Shown in pieces: positions 9,328 through 18,520 of a stretch of DNA of 64,000 nt. The notes beneath the pieces were generated by a model. The model searched no databases and was not told where the DNA came from. It saw nothing but the letters and a program-made list of their open reading frames with translations. Numbering within the stretch: position 1 is the stretch's first letter; each line of letters opens with the position of its first letter. Both the position numbers and the translations under genes were made by a program. The DNA comes from AP-15 sp963832875 (GTDB lineage Bacteria > Pseudomonadota > Alphaproteobacteria > ATCC43930 > CGMCC-115725). The DNA lies in the NCBI GenBank assembly GCA_963832875.1, contig CAWHWB010000005.1, forward strand, positions 186,001 to 250,000, given 5' to 3'.

Positions 9328-10496
9328 AACGCGCTTCCCGCCAGCCGGCGGCGGGTCAGCGCCAGCACCATTCCCATCGCCAAACCAAGCGAGAGCATCG
9401 AAGAGCCGCCATAGGACAGAAAAGGCAAGGTCATTCCCTTGGTCGGCATCAAATGCAAGGTCGAGGCCATGTTGATGGCCGCCTGCAGCCCGAATTGGAT
9501 CAACAGCCCGGTCGCCGAGAGCAGCACGAAGAGGCTGCCCTCCTGGCGCAGCCGCGAAAAGCCGCGCAGCACGACAAAGGCAAAAAGCCCGACGATCACA
9601 AGGCAGACGATCAGGCCCAGCTCCTCCCCGGCAACGGCGAAAACGAAATCGGCGTGCGCGTCGGGCAATACGTATTTGATCGTCCCCTCGCCTGGACCGC
9701 GCCCCCACAATCCCCCATTGGCGAACGCTTCGAGCGAACGATTGACCTGGTAACCGCCGCCGGCGACGGGTGCCAAAAAATGATCGACCCGGACCCTGAC
9801 ATGCGGCAGGCATTCGTATGCTGCGGCCATGGCGCCAACCCCGCCGAGGCCGAACAAGGCGAGCCAGTAGAGCGGTAGACCGGCCATGTAGAACTGCCCG
9901 AGCCACACCGCTGTCACCACCACCGCCATGCCGATATCCGGCTGCGCGATCAGCATGCCGACGATCAGCAGCAGCAGAGCCGCGGCGATCAGGTTGCCGG
10001 GAAAGCCGCGTCGCAGCTTCTGCTCTGAGAACAGCCAAGCCGCGACGACGGCGAAGCAGGGCTTGATGAATTCGGAAGGCTGCAACGCCACCAGCGGAAA
10101 ATTGATCCACCGGCGCGCACCCTTGATTTCGGCGCCGACGACGAAGGTGAGCGCCAGCAGCACGAGGCCGATGCCGAAGCCGATAAAGGCGATACGGCGG
10201 ACCGTCCGCGGCGTCTGCAGCGAAATAAGCCACATCGCCGCGATTGTCACCGGCAGCAGAGCCAGATAACGGGTCACGAAATGCATCCCGTCATAGCCGA
10301 TCCGCTCGGCGACGGCCGGGCTCGCGGCCAAGCTCATGACCACGCCGAAGCCCATCAGGATGCCGAGCGCCGCCAGGCTCCAGCGGTCGACGGTCCACCA
10401 CCAGCGCGCCACTGGGCTCTGATCGATGCGGGCGAACCTCATCAGGATCGGTCCTTGCCCCCAGGTCGGGGTTCGCTGCTCGGCGTAGTCGCCCAT
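9324..10496 (-). CDS. ftsW: Septal peptidoglycan glycosyltransferase FtsW
   Basis: FtsW is the SEDS-family polymerase that works with FtsI at the septum. It is a polytopic protein with about ten membrane segments. Hallmarks include WWWTVDRWSL, AASPAVAERIG, GARRWI, LQPSEFIKP and the C-terminal PFLSYGGSSMLSLGLAMG. ATG 10496 gives 390 aa. An in-frame ATG at 10442 (MRFARIDQS) with AAGGA about 11 bases upstream fits family alignments better and may be the real start. The gene is preceded by an 80-base gap where murD is normally found. Confidence 0.96.
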   Translation of the reverse strand: MGDYAEQRTPTWGQGPILMRFARIDQSPVARWWWTVDRWSLAALGILMGFGVVMSLAASPAVAERIGYDGMHFVTRYLALLPVTIAAMWLISLQTPRTVRRIAFIGFGIGLVLLALTFVVGAEIKGARRWINFPLVALQPSEFIKPCFAVVAAWLFSEQKLRRGFPGNLIAAALLLLIVGMLIAQPDIGMAVVVTAVWLGQFYMAGLPLYWLALFGLGGVGAMAAAYECLPHVRVRVDHFLAPVAGGGYQVNRSLEAFANGGLWGRGPGEGTIKYVLPDAHADFVFAVAGEELGLIVCLVIVGLFAFVVLRGFSRLRQEGSLFVLLSATGLLIQFGLQAAINMASTLHLMPTKGMTLPFLSYGGSSMLSLGLAMGMVLALTRRRLAGSAL

Positions 10497-10576
10497 CCCT
10501 GGTCGCTATGCCACATATAGCTCATTTTAAAGAGCCGGGCTACCAACCGTATGATCCGGTCGTCGGTCACCGCCGA
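10497..10576 (-). other. Gap at the usual murD position
   Basis: In the canonical alphaproteobacterial order, murD lies between mraY and ftsW. Here the two genes are separated by only 80 bases, with no coding potential for a MurD of about 450 aa. Adjoining junctions in the cluster overlap by 4 nt or abut, so this gap stands out. It contains a short AT-rich patch (CTTTAAAATGAGC on the minus strand) but no clear promoter. Confidence 0.7.
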
Positions 10577-11665
10577 TCACCGCAGCTTTAAGGTGGCGAG
10601 CCCGGCGATCGCCAGGATCGAGGCGATGATCCAGAACCGGATGACGATCGTCGGCTCCTGCCAGCCCTTCTGCTCGAAATGATGGTGCAGCGGCGCCATC
10701 CGGAAAACGCGGCGCCCGGTGATCTTGAAACTGGCGACCTGGACTATCACCGACGCCGCCTCGAGCACGAAGAGCCCGCCGATGATGGCGAGCACCAGCT
10801 CGTGCTTGGTAACGACGCTGATGGTCCCGAGCGCGCCGCCGATCGACAGCGACCCGGTGTCGCCCATGAAGACCATCGCCGGCGGCGCGTTGAACCAGAG
10901 GAAACCGAGGCTGGCCCCGACCATCGCCCCGCAAAACACGGTCAGCTCGCCGGCCCCGGGAACATGGTGGAGCTGCAGGTAGTTAGCGAAGATCGCGTTG
11001 CCGACGAAGTAGGCGATCAAGGCGAAGCACCCGGCCGCGATCATCGCCGGTACGATCGCGAGGCCATCGAGACCGTCGGTCAGGTTGACCGCATTCGACG
11101 CGCCGACCACGACGAGCACGCCGAACGGCACAAATAGCCCGTCGAGGTCGATCAGCACGTTTTTGAAAAACGGCACGGCGAGGGTGTTCGCCAGCGGCGC
11201 CGGGGTCACATGGCCGAGAGCGATGCAGGCGAGCGCCCCGACCCCGATCTCGAGCACGATCTTGGTCCACCCGGACAGCCCGCGATGCGAATTGCTGGTT
11301 AGCTTTTTATAGTCGTCAAAAAAGCCGATCAGCCCGAACCCGACGGTTACCAGCAGCACGATCCAGACATAGGGGTTGGTCAGGTCCGCCCACAGCAGCG
11401 TCGCGGCGGTCACGGCCAGCAGGATCAGGAAGCCGCCCATCGTCGGCGTCCCCTTTTTGCGGACCAGATGCCCTTCGGGCCCGTCGAGGCGAATCGGCTG
11501 GCCGTTGATTTGCTTGGAGCGCAGCCAGGCAATGATCGGCCGGCCGAAAACAAAGCTGATCAGGAGCGCGGTGACGACCGCTCCTCCCGAACGAAACGTG
11601 ATGTAGCGGAACAGGTTGAAGGCTTGGAACTGATCCGCGAACGGATAAAGCAGCCGGTAAAGCAC
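10577..11665 (-). CDS. mraY: Phospho-N-acetylmuramoyl-pentapeptide-transferase MraY
   Basis: MraY moves phospho-MurNAc-pentapeptide onto undecaprenyl phosphate, forming lipid I. It is a polytopic enzyme of about ten membrane segments. It has GTPTMGG near residue 75, the catalytic FFDDYKK, NLTDGLDGL, VFMGDTGSLSIGG and MAPLHHHFE. Length 362 aa is typical and the C-terminus (AGLATLKLR) is complete, so the gene is not truncated where murD is missing. It starts 3 bases after the murF stop. Confidence 0.98.
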   Translation of the reverse strand: MLYRLLYPFADQFQAFNLFRYITFRSGGAVVTALLISFVFGRPIIAWLRSKQINGQPIRLDGPEGHLVRKKGTPTMGGFLILLAVTAATLLWADLTNPYVWIVLLVTVGFGLIGFFDDYKKLTSNSHRGLSGWTKIVLEIGVGALACIALGHVTPAPLANTLAVPFFKNVLIDLDGLFVPFGVLVVVGASNAVNLTDGLDGLAIVPAMIAAGCFALIAYFVGNAIFANYLQLHHVPGAGELTVFCGAMVGASLGFLWFNAPPAMVFMGDTGSLSIGGALGTISVVTKHELVLAIIGGLFVLEAASVIVQVASFKITGRRVFRMAPLHHHFEQKGWQEPTIVIRFWIIASILAIAGLATLKLR

Positions 11666-11668
11666 GGA

Positions 11669-13075
11669 TCAGGTCTCGCAGCTGGCCAATTCGGCGATCA
11701 GCCGCTCGACGATGCGATCGACATGAACGCCGTAGGAGCCTTTGACCGACACGACGTCACCGGGTCTAAGGAAACTTAAGAGCGCAGGGATAGCTTGAAC
11801 GGCTGACCGCCACAACCCGCCTCGGATCGCTGCCGGCAATGCCTCGTCGAGCGCCGCCACCGCGACGCCGACCAGGAAGACGCGATCGACCGCGGCCGCG
11901 GCCAACGGCGCGGCCAACTCACGGTGGAGGCGCTCGCCCGCAACGCCGAGCTCGAGCATGTCGCCGAGCACCGCCACCCGGCGGCCGCCGACGCCGGGTG
12001 GCGTGTCGCCCAGCACCGCGAGCGCCGCGGTCATCGCCGCAGGGCTGGCGTTGTAGCTCTCGTCGATCAGGGTCAGGATCCCGCCGCGCCAGCGGAGCTT
12101 GTGGCAACGACCCCGGCCGGGCATGGCTTCGACGCGCGAAAGCGCCTCGGCCGCGCGGCTCGGATCACAGCCAGCCGCGGTCGCGGCGGCGAGCACCGCG
12201 AGCGCGTTCATGACCCAATGCCGTCCGGGCGCCCCCAAACGGAAGCGCAGCTCGAAGCCGTCGATCGCGGCATCGACCGTGCTGCCGCGCGGCTCCAGGA
12301 CGCAATCGATCAGCCGGACCCTGGCCCCGGGATCGGTGCCGAAAGCGATCACTTCGGCGACGCCGGCACGCTCTGCGGCCACCTCCAGGCGCGGATAATG
12401 CGGATTATCACGGTTGAGTACGGCGACCCCGCCGGGTTCGAGCCCGAGAAAGATCTCGGCCTTCGCGTCGGCGATCGCCTCGACCGAGCCGAAGAAGCCG
12501 AGATGGGACGCCTCGACCGTGGTGATCACCGCGATATGCGGACGCACCAGATGGGCGAGCGCGGCGATCTCGCCGGGATGGTTCATGCCCAGCTCAAAGA
12601 CCCCGTAAGCCGAGTCCGGCGGCATTCGGGCGAGCGACAGCGGAACGCCCCAGTGATTGTTGAAGCTGGCGGCGGAGGCGAAAGCCGGGCCACAGGCGTC
12701 GAGCGCCAACCGCAGCGCCTCTTTGGTCCCGGTCTTGCCGACGCTCCCGGTCACCGCGATGATCCGCGCGCCGCTGCGGGCGCGGCCAAATTTGCCGAGG
12801 GCGACAAGCCCGGCCAGCGTGTCTCCGACCTGAAGCAACGATGCCTCTGTCGGCAGCCCTGGGACGTTGCGATCGACCATCGCCGCGGCCGCACCTTTCC
12901 TGAGCGCCGTCGCGACAAAATCGTGGCCGTCATGGTTGGGGCCGCGCAGCGCGACGAATAGGTCGCCCGCCGCGAGGGAACGAGAATCGATCGACACACC
13001 CGCAGCCGTCCACCCGGCGCAGCCGGTGCCGCCGGTCGCGCGCGCTGCGTCGGCGCCAGTCCACAATGGCGTCAT
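11669..13075 (-). CDS. murF: UDP-MurNAc-tripeptide--D-alanyl-D-alanine ligase MurF
   Basis: MurF adds D-Ala-D-Ala to complete the UDP-MurNAc-pentapeptide. The N-terminal domain contains VSIDSRSLAAGDLFVALRG. The ATP loop is IAVTGSVGKTGTKEAL (about residue 110). Further motifs are ELGMNHPGEIAAL and LIDESYNASPAAMTAAL, then the C-terminal Mur ligase domain. Length 468 aa. Its start overlaps the murE stop by 4 nt. Its substrate dipeptide comes from Ddl in the same operon. Confidence 0.98.
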   Translation of the reverse strand: MTPLWTGADAARATGGTGCAGWTAAGVSIDSRSLAAGDLFVALRGPNHDGHDFVATALRKGAAAAMVDRNVPGLPTEASLLQVGDTLAGLVALGKFGRARSGARIIAVTGSVGKTGTKEALRLALDACGPAFASAASFNNHWGVPLSLARMPPDSAYGVFELGMNHPGEIAALAHLVRPHIAVITTVEASHLGFFGSVEAIADAKAEIFLGLEPGGVAVLNRDNPHYPRLEVAAERAGVAEVIAFGTDPGARVRLIDCVLEPRGSTVDAAIDGFELRFRLGAPGRHWVMNALAVLAAATAAGCDPSRAAEALSRVEAMPGRGRCHKLRWRGGILTLIDESYNASPAAMTAALAVLGDTPPGVGGRRVAVLGDMLELGVAGERLHRELAAPLAAAAVDRVFLVGVAVAALDEALPAAIRGGLWRSAVQAIPALLSFLRPGDVVSVKGSYGVHVDRIVERLIAELASCET

Positions 13076-14574
13076 CTGTCCGCCCGCCGAACGCGCGGCC
13101 GTCGGCGATGCTCGACGATCTCGCGAGCGATTTCAGCGTCATCGAAGGGGAGCGTCTCGCCGCCGACGATCTGGCCGGCTTCGTGGCCCTTGCCGGCGAT
13201 CAGCAACAGGTCGCCGGGACCGAGATCGGCGATGGCACTCTCGATCGCGCAGCGTCGATCGCCGATTTCGACAGCACCTGGAGCCGCGCTCAGGATCGCG
13301 CGGCGGATAGCGGCCGGGTCTTCGCCGCGCGGATTGTCGTCGGTCACGTAAACCCGGTCGGCGGCCTGCGTTGCCACGCGCCCCATCAGCGGGCGCTTTC
13401 CAGGGTCGCGGTCGCCGCCGCAGCCGAAAATCACGATGAGCCGTCCCAGCACGTGCTGGCGCAATGCCCCGAGCACGGTCGCGAGCGCGTCGGGAGTGTG
13501 GGCGTAATCGACGACGATCGGGGCGCGCCCCTCGCCCTCGGCGACGAATTCGAGCCGGCCCGGAACCCCGGTCAGCCACGCCAGCGAGGCGATCGCGGCC
13601 GCCGCCGGCACGCCGGTCGCAATCGCCAGCCCGGCCGCGCACAGCGCGTTGATCGCCTGGAACTCGCCTAGCAGGGGAAACATGAACTCGTGTCGTTGCC
13701 CGAAAACCTCGAGCACGAGGTCCTGCCCGCCGGGTCGCGCCCGGGCCGCGACCAGCCCCAGTTCTGCCGCCGCATCGGCGCCATAGCCGAGAACCGGATG
13801 GCCGTGGTCGCGGCACAGCGCCGCCAGCCGTGGGAATTCGCCGCTGCCGCGGTTGAGGACCGCGGGTCCGCCCGGCGTCAGCAGCGCCGTAAACAGCCGC
13901 TCCTTGGCGGCGCGGTAATCCGCCATGCCCCGGTGATAGTCGAGGTGATCGCGGGTCAAATTCGTAAAGGCCGCAGCGGCGACCGAAAGCCCATCGAGAC
14001 GGAATTGCGCGAGACCGTGGCTCGACGCCTCGACCGCAACATGGTCGATCCGTTGGGCGCAGAGCGCCGCGAGATCGCGCTGCAAGGCCACCGGGTCGGG
14101 GGTCGTCAGCGCGCCCGAGCGGCGTCCGGCCGGCGTCACCAGCCCGAGGGTGCCGAGGCTCGCGGCAGGATGACCAGCGGCCGTCCAGATCTCACGGGTG
14201 AAATGGACGACCGAGGTCTTGCCGTTGGTCCCGGTCACCGCGGCAATGGTGGGCGGCTGCCGTCCGTAAAATCGGGCTGCCAGAAGTGCCAGCCGGCGAC
14301 ACGGATTGGGGTCGGCGACGATCGCGACGCGGGCGCGAGCCTCCGGCGAAAGGCCGAGGGAAGCCGCGTCGTCGGTCAGGATCGCAACCGCGCCACGCGC
14401 CGCGGCCTCGGCGGCGAAGGCCCGCCCATCGCTCCGTGTGCCGATCAGGGCGGCGAACAGAAAACCTGGAAGAACCGCGCGCGAATCGGCGGTGAGCCCA
14501 ATAATTTCCGGGTCGCCCCGCGAGCCGGCACCCGGGGGGCGACCGGTGATGTCGATCAGCTCAGTAAGCTTCAA
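13072..14574 (-). CDS. murE: UDP-MurNAc-L-Ala-D-Glu--meso-diaminopimelate ligase MurE
   Basis: MurE adds the third residue of the stem peptide. It has the N-terminal GLTADSRAVLPGFLFAAL, the ATP loop AAVTGTNGKTSVVHF, VEASSHGLAQFRL and HTPDAL. The motif DDNPRGEDP marks the meso-diaminopimelate specificity known for this family, in contrast to lysine-adding MurE. That agrees with lysA (DAP decarboxylase) at 48592. Length 500 aa. It overlaps ftsI by 14 nt and murF by 4 nt. Confidence 0.98.
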   Translation of the reverse strand: MKLTELIDITGRPPGAGSRGDPEIIGLTADSRAVLPGFLFAALIGTRSDGRAFAAEAAARGAVAILTDDAASLGLSPEARARVAIVADPNPCRRLALLAARFYGRQPPTIAAVTGTNGKTSVVHFTREIWTAAGHPAASLGTLGLVTPAGRRSGALTTPDPVALQRDLAALCAQRIDHVAVEASSHGLAQFRLDGLSVAAAAFTNLTRDHLDYHRGMADYRAAKERLFTALLTPGGPAVLNRGSGEFPRLAALCRDHGHPVLGYGADAAAELGLVAARARPGGQDLVLEVFGQRHEFMFPLLGEFQAINALCAAGLAIATGVPAAAAIASLAWLTGVPGRLEFVAEGEGRAPIVVDYAHTPDALATVLGALRQHVLGRLIVIFGCGGDRDPGKRPLMGRVATQAADRVYVTDDNPRGEDPAAIRRAILSAAPGAVEIGDRRCAIESAIADLGPGDLLLIAGKGHEAGQIVGGETLPFDDAEIAREIVEHRRRPRVRRADR

Positions 14575-16342
14575 TCCGCTTACCTTGGAGGCTCGCGGGC
14601 ATTAATGCCTCGGCGATCGCGGGCGAGGATTCGTCAACCGGCTGCACACCGAGCAGCGGGGCGATGCGCACGATGGTGCGGCCGACCGCCGGGGCCGCGG
14701 TCCAACCGGCGGTGGCGAAACCGTAGCTCGCCTTGGTGCCGTGCGGATCATTAAGCATCACCAGGACCAAATATTTGGGGGCGGTCATCGGGAAGACCCC
14801 GACAAAGCTCGATCGCACCCGGTCGCTGGAATAGCGGCCGCCGACGACCAGGTTGGCGGTGCCGGTTTTGCCGCCGACGACATAGCCGGGCGCTTTGACC
14901 ATCATGCCGGTCCCGTACTCGACGACCAGTCGCATCAGCTTGCGCATGTGCTCCGAGGTTTCCGCCGAAATCACCTGCCGGCCCTGCGGCGCATCGCCCG
15001 GCGGCAGTTTGACCAGCGTCGCCGGCCGAAGGACCCCGCCATTGACCAGCGCCGAGGCCGCGCTCGCGAGCTGCAACGGGGTCTCGGAAATGCCGTGGCC
15101 AAAGCCGATGGTCATGACGTTGACCTCGCGCCAGTGCGCCGGATCTGGAAAGTGAGGCCGGCCGATCTCCTTCAGCTCGAGGGCCGGCGAGGTCAGCAGC
15201 CCGAAGCGGCGCAGATATTCCTGCTGCCGCGCGGCGCCAACCGCAAGCGCGATCTTGGCCTCGCCAATATTCGACGAATACATCAGGATTTCCGGCACGC
15301 TGAGCGGCCGATGCTTACCATGGTAGTCGGCGATCGTGAATCGCCCGATATGGATCGGATGGGTCGCGTCGAACACCCCGGTCATCGTCGTGGCACCAAA
15401 GTCGAGCGCCATCGCCGTGGTGAAGATCTTGAACATCGAGCCGATCTCGTAGTCGCCGAGCGTGACCCGGTTGAACATCCGCTGGGACGCCGGAATATCC
15501 GGATGGTTCGGGTCCCGCATGTTGGGATGATTGGGATCGAAATCCGGTAACGACACCATCGCCAGCACTTCGCCGGTATTAACGTTCATGATCAGCCCGG
15601 CACCGTCTCTGGCGGTGAAGTCGTCGATTACACGCTGCAGTTCTTCGTGCAGGATATATTGCAGGCGCAGGTCGATCGACAGCTGCAGCGGCTCTTGTCG
15701 GCCGCGCAACTGATCGTCGAGGCCGCGCTCGATCCCGGCCTGGCCATTGTCGTCGATCCCGGTATAGCCGACCACATGTGACAAGAGATTGCCATAGGGA
15801 TAGACGCGTCGCTCCTCGCGTTCGAATTGCAGTCCCGGTATGCCGAGCTGGTTGACCGCATATTCCTCGTCGGGTGACAGATGGCGCTTGACCCAGACGA
15901 AGCCCTTCTTCGAGGTCAGCTTGGCAAAGAGTTCGGTGCGATCGAGACCCGGCAGCGCGGCGGCGAGCTTGCGGGTGACCTCGGCCGGGTCGACGATCTG
16001 CCGCGGATCGGCATAGAGCGAAGGGCTTTCGAGCGTCGTTGCCAGCAGCTTGCCGTTGCGATCGACAATATCGGCTCGACCCGGCGGTGGCGGCGGCACC
16101 GGGTGAAACCGAGCGATTTTCGGCACGGCGATGTTGCCCGGCAGCAAGGTGACCTGGACGAGCCGCATCGCAACGCCGGCAAACATCACGAGAAACACGA
16201 TACTTACGGCTGACAGCCGGTGACGGCAGCTGTCGAGCGCTCGCTTCGCCGGGCCGTCGGGAACCACAGGGGTGCAGGGCGGCGGTTTGAAATGCCGCGG
16301 CCGGCATGGGTTGTCGTCGAATTGGCGGACCGCGCTCATCAC
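14561..16342 (-). CDS. ftsI: Septal transpeptidase FtsI (PBP3)
   Basis: FtsI is the class B penicillin-binding protein that crosslinks septal peptidoglycan with FtsW. A cytoplasmic N-terminus is followed by one membrane segment (about residues 46-66, VSIVFLVMFAGVAMRLVQV). The pedestal domain starts at about residue 85 and includes GRADIVDRNGKLLAT. Catalytic motifs of the transpeptidase are SMFK (in EIGSMFKIFTTAMALD), SSN (YSSNIGEAKIA) and KTG (VGGKTGTANL). Length 593 aa. The start overlaps the ftsL stop by 4 nt. Confidence 0.98.
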   Translation of the reverse strand: MMSAVRQFDDNPCRPRHFKPPPCTPVVPDGPAKRALDSCRHRLSAVSIVFLVMFAGVAMRLVQVTLLPGNIAVPKIARFHPVPPPPPGRADIVDRNGKLLATTLESPSLYADPRQIVDPAEVTRKLAAALPGLDRTELFAKLTSKKGFVWVKRHLSPDEEYAVNQLGIPGLQFEREERRVYPYGNLLSHVVGYTGIDDNGQAGIERGLDDQLRGRQEPLQLSIDLRLQYILHEELQRVIDDFTARDGAGLIMNVNTGEVLAMVSLPDFDPNHPNMRDPNHPDIPASQRMFNRVTLGDYEIGSMFKIFTTAMALDFGATTMTGVFDATHPIHIGRFTIADYHGKHRPLSVPEILMYSSNIGEAKIALAVGAARQQEYLRRFGLLTSPALELKEIGRPHFPDPAHWREVNVMTIGFGHGISETPLQLASAASALVNGGVLRPATLVKLPPGDAPQGRQVISAETSEHMRKLMRLVVEYGTGMMVKAPGYVVGGKTGTANLVVGGRYSSDRVRSSFVGVFPMTAPKYLVLVMLNDPHGTKASYGFATAGWTAAPAVGRTIVRIAPLLGVQPVDESSPAIAEALMPASLQGKRIEAY

Positions 16343-16881
16343 CGATTCTCCGCGATCAGCGCGATCAATGCGTCGAGCGATTTTGCCCGGCGGAGCGGCT
16401 TCGGCCTGATCGTGAGCGGAGGCTTGGCCGGCTCGGACGCCGCCAACGGAACTTCGAGCGCGGCTGTCACGACGGGGGCCGCATTCCCTGCCGGCGGGAT
16501 TGGCGCCATCGGCCGGTTGGGTAACGGCTGGCTGGCGGAATGCAAGACCGAGTCCGGTAGCGGAACGTCGGCGGCGACAGTTTCAACCGGCGATGACGGC
16601 ACTGGGCGCATCGGGATCTCGGTGACGCTCGAACGAAGCTGCTTGGTGGTGATCGGCGCCAGCGACAGATAGCGCTGGTTCATCTGGGCGAGCGCATCCG
16701 GCCGGCTCAAATAGGCCCATTCCGCGTCGAGAGCGCGGACCTCGTGCTCGGCTTGGCCCGCCCGTTTGGCTGTTTGGGCGAACTGGTCGGCAAGCGCCTG
16801 GACCTCGTATTTGACCGCGAACATGGCAAACCCGGTTGCCGATACCAAAATCAGCCAAAACAGGGTGGAGAGCCTGATCAT
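16339..16881 (-). CDS. ftsL: Cell division protein FtsL
   Basis: FtsL is a small bitopic divisome protein that forms a coiled coil with FtsB and activates FtsWI. It begins MIRLSTLFWLILVSATGFAM, a membrane segment at the very N-terminus, followed by a predicted coiled coil (KYEVQALADQF to VRALDAEWAYLSRPD) and LAQMNQRYLSL, a common FtsL pattern. The tail from about residue 80 is Pro/Ala-rich and low complexity. At 180 aa it is longer than the E. coli protein (about 120). The identity rests on topology and position between rsmH and ftsI, because FtsL sequences diverge widely. Confidence 0.92.
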   Translation of the reverse strand: MIRLSTLFWLILVSATGFAMFAVKYEVQALADQFAQTAKRAGQAEHEVRALDAEWAYLSRPDALAQMNQRYLSLAPITTKQLRSSVTEIPMRPVPSSPVETVAADVPLPDSVLHSASQPLPNRPMAPIPPAGNAAPVVTAALEVPLAASEPAKPPLTIRPKPLRRAKSLDALIALIAENR

Positions 16882-17918
16882 GCGGCCTGCCCTCGTTGTC
16901 GGCCGAGACCCGGCGGCCAGGGTGGGGCGGCGGTTCGCTCCGCCGCGCGCAGTCGGGCCGCCCGCGCCCGCGGGTTGCGATGGATTTCCTGGGCAGCGGG
17001 CCTGACCACGCGCCGGTGTAGCAGCCGGAAGCTCGGAGCGGCTGTTTCGTGTGCGACAGGGTCAAAACGCGAAGCGCGCGGTGCGGTACCGCTTCGCTGC
17101 CTCAGGAAATCCTTGACGCGGCGATCCTCGAGCGAGTGAAACGACACGACCGCGAGGCGACCCCCCGGCATCAGCAGCCGCTCGGCTGCTTCGAGCCCGC
17201 GATCGAGCTCGCCGAGCTCGTCGTTGACGGCTATGCGCAGGGCCTGGAATGTGCGGGTCGCCGCATCGAGCCCGGGTTCGGTCTTGGGCACCGCGGCACG
17301 GACGATTTTGGCGAGTTCAAGGGTGCGGCAGATCGGGCCCTGCCGGCGCGCGGTGACAATGGCGCGAGCGACCCGGCGGGCGAACCGCTCTTCGCCGAAA
17401 TCACGGATCAGTCGCGCGAGCTGGGCCTCCGACAGGGTGGCAACGAGATCGGCCGCGCTCTGCCCCGCGCCGCTCATGCGCATGTCGAGAGGCCCGTCCA
17501 AGCGGAATGAGAACCCGCGACCGGCGGTATCCAGCTGAGCCGAGGAGACGCCGAGATCGAGGGCGATCCCGGCAACCGGACCGACGGTGGCCAGCCCGAG
17601 CAGTCGTTCCATCTCGCCGAAATTCCCCTCGATCAGAGCGAGCCGCCCACAACGGGCGGGGGCCAGATCGCGGCCGCGCCGCACCGCCTCAGGATCGCGA
17701 TCGATCGCGATGACGCGGCATTTCGCGGCGGCGAGCAGCGCCCGGCTGTAACCGCCAGCACCAAAGGTGCCGTCGACATAGAGAGCGTTGTCGAAGGGTG
17801 CCAGCGCGGCGACCACCGCCTCGAGGAGAACCGGCAAATGCTCGGGGGATTCACTGGCCGCCTTTTCGGGCGGCGGTGCCGCGAGCCCATCGGGGGTCTT
17901 GGGGGATCGTCCGCTCAT
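16878..17918 (-). CDS. rsmH: 16S rRNA (cytosine1402-N4)-methyltransferase RsmH
   Basis: RsmH (MraW) methylates C1402 of 16S rRNA in the decoding centre. The protein has HLPVLLEAVVAAL, the SAM-binding loop YVDGTFGAGGYSRALL, ALDLGVSSAQLD, GFSFRLDGPLDMRM and the C-terminal SFHSLEDRRVKDFLR. Length 346 aa. The N-terminal 25 residues are low-complexity and could be trimmed. It overlaps mraZ and ftsL by 4 nt each. Confidence 0.97.
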   Translation of the reverse strand: MSGRSPKTPDGLAAPPPEKAASESPEHLPVLLEAVVAALAPFDNALYVDGTFGAGGYSRALLAAAKCRVIAIDRDPEAVRRGRDLAPARCGRLALIEGNFGEMERLLGLATVGPVAGIALDLGVSSAQLDTAGRGFSFRLDGPLDMRMSGAGQSAADLVATLSEAQLARLIRDFGEERFARRVARAIVTARRQGPICRTLELAKIVRAAVPKTEPGLDAATRTFQALRIAVNDELGELDRGLEAAERLLMPGGRLAVVSFHSLEDRRVKDFLRQRSGTAPRASRFDPVAHETAAPSFRLLHRRVVRPAAQEIHRNPRARAARLRAAERTAAPPWPPGLGRQRGQAA

Positions 17919-18382
17919 TCGCGGCCTCGATCTATCGAGGCTGGGAGCGGTGGGATCTTGGTCCCCTGCCGGCTGGCGCGTTCGCGCAGGTTCGCCAGAT
18001 GCTCGGCGAAGCGCCCGGGCTCCCAGATCTGAAAACTTTTGCCGAGCCCGACAAACGCCGCGCTGTCGCTGATCGAGGCGTGTGCGGCGAGATCCTCAGG
18101 CAGCACGATACGGCCTTCGGTGTCGAACGGCAGCCGCTGTGCCGAAGCGAACATCAAGGCCGAAAGGTTTTCGTGCTCGTCGGAGAATTCCTCCAGCGCA
18201 TCGAGCCGGGCGATCAGCTCCTCCATTCGATCAATCCCGTTGCCGTCGAGCGCCGGATATTTGTAGGACGGGAAGGCAACGATCCCTGGAAAGCGCTGGG
18301 CCGCCAAAGCGGCGCGAAAGGTCGCCGGCACTGAAATTCGCCCCTTGCGGTCGACCTTGTTCACGTAAGTGGACAGAAACAT
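17915..18382 (-). CDS. mraZ: Transcriptional regulator MraZ
   Basis: MraZ is an AbrB-like DNA-binding protein that represses its own dcw operon in several bacteria. The start MFLSTYVNKVDRKGRISVP at 18382 is the usual MraZ N-terminus. A second AbrB half, DTEGRIVLPEDLAAHA, follows near residue 75. The frame is open to an upstream ATG at 18496, but that codon lies inside the operator/promoter and the added residues are unlike the family. Length 155 aa. It is the first gene of the cluster and overlaps rsmH by 4 nt. Confidence 0.96.
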   Translation of the reverse strand: MFLSTYVNKVDRKGRISVPATFRAALAAQRFPGIVAFPSYKYPALDGNGIDRMEELIARLDALEEFSDEHENLSALMFASAQRLPFDTEGRIVLPEDLAAHASISDSAAFVGLGKSFQIWEPGRFAEHLANLRERASRQGTKIPPLPASIDRGRE

Positions 18383-18475
18383 GCCACTTCTTCCCCCAAC
18401 GCTCGCCCTTGGACGCTCGGCAAGGGGCGCCCGATAGGTGCCGCCGAAGTTCCCCCCATCGGCCGCACCCGTCCA

Positions 18476-18520
18476 TGGGTGAAGATGGGATAACATGGGA
18501 ATTTATGGTCGTCAATGGGT
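18476..18520 (-). promoter_or_regulatory. MraZ operator and dcw promoter
   Basis: On the plus strand, five TGG-type boxes occur at exactly 10-base spacing: TGGGT 18476, TGGGA 18486, TGGGA 18496, TGGTC 18506 and TGGGT 18516. MraZ is known to bind TGGGN repeats spaced by 5 bases. Within the array, minus-strand TTGACG (18510-18515) and TATCCC (18487-18492) are 17 bases apart, a plausible -35/-10 pair that would place the transcript start near 18480, about 98 bases before mraZ. Box/promoter overlap fits autorepression. Confidence 0.85.

Noticed and set aside
9328..10233. Upstream continuation of the murG frame as a 678-aa protein
   Set aside because: The extra part is an out-of-frame reading of ftsW; murG starts at GTG 9327 in a stop/start overlap.
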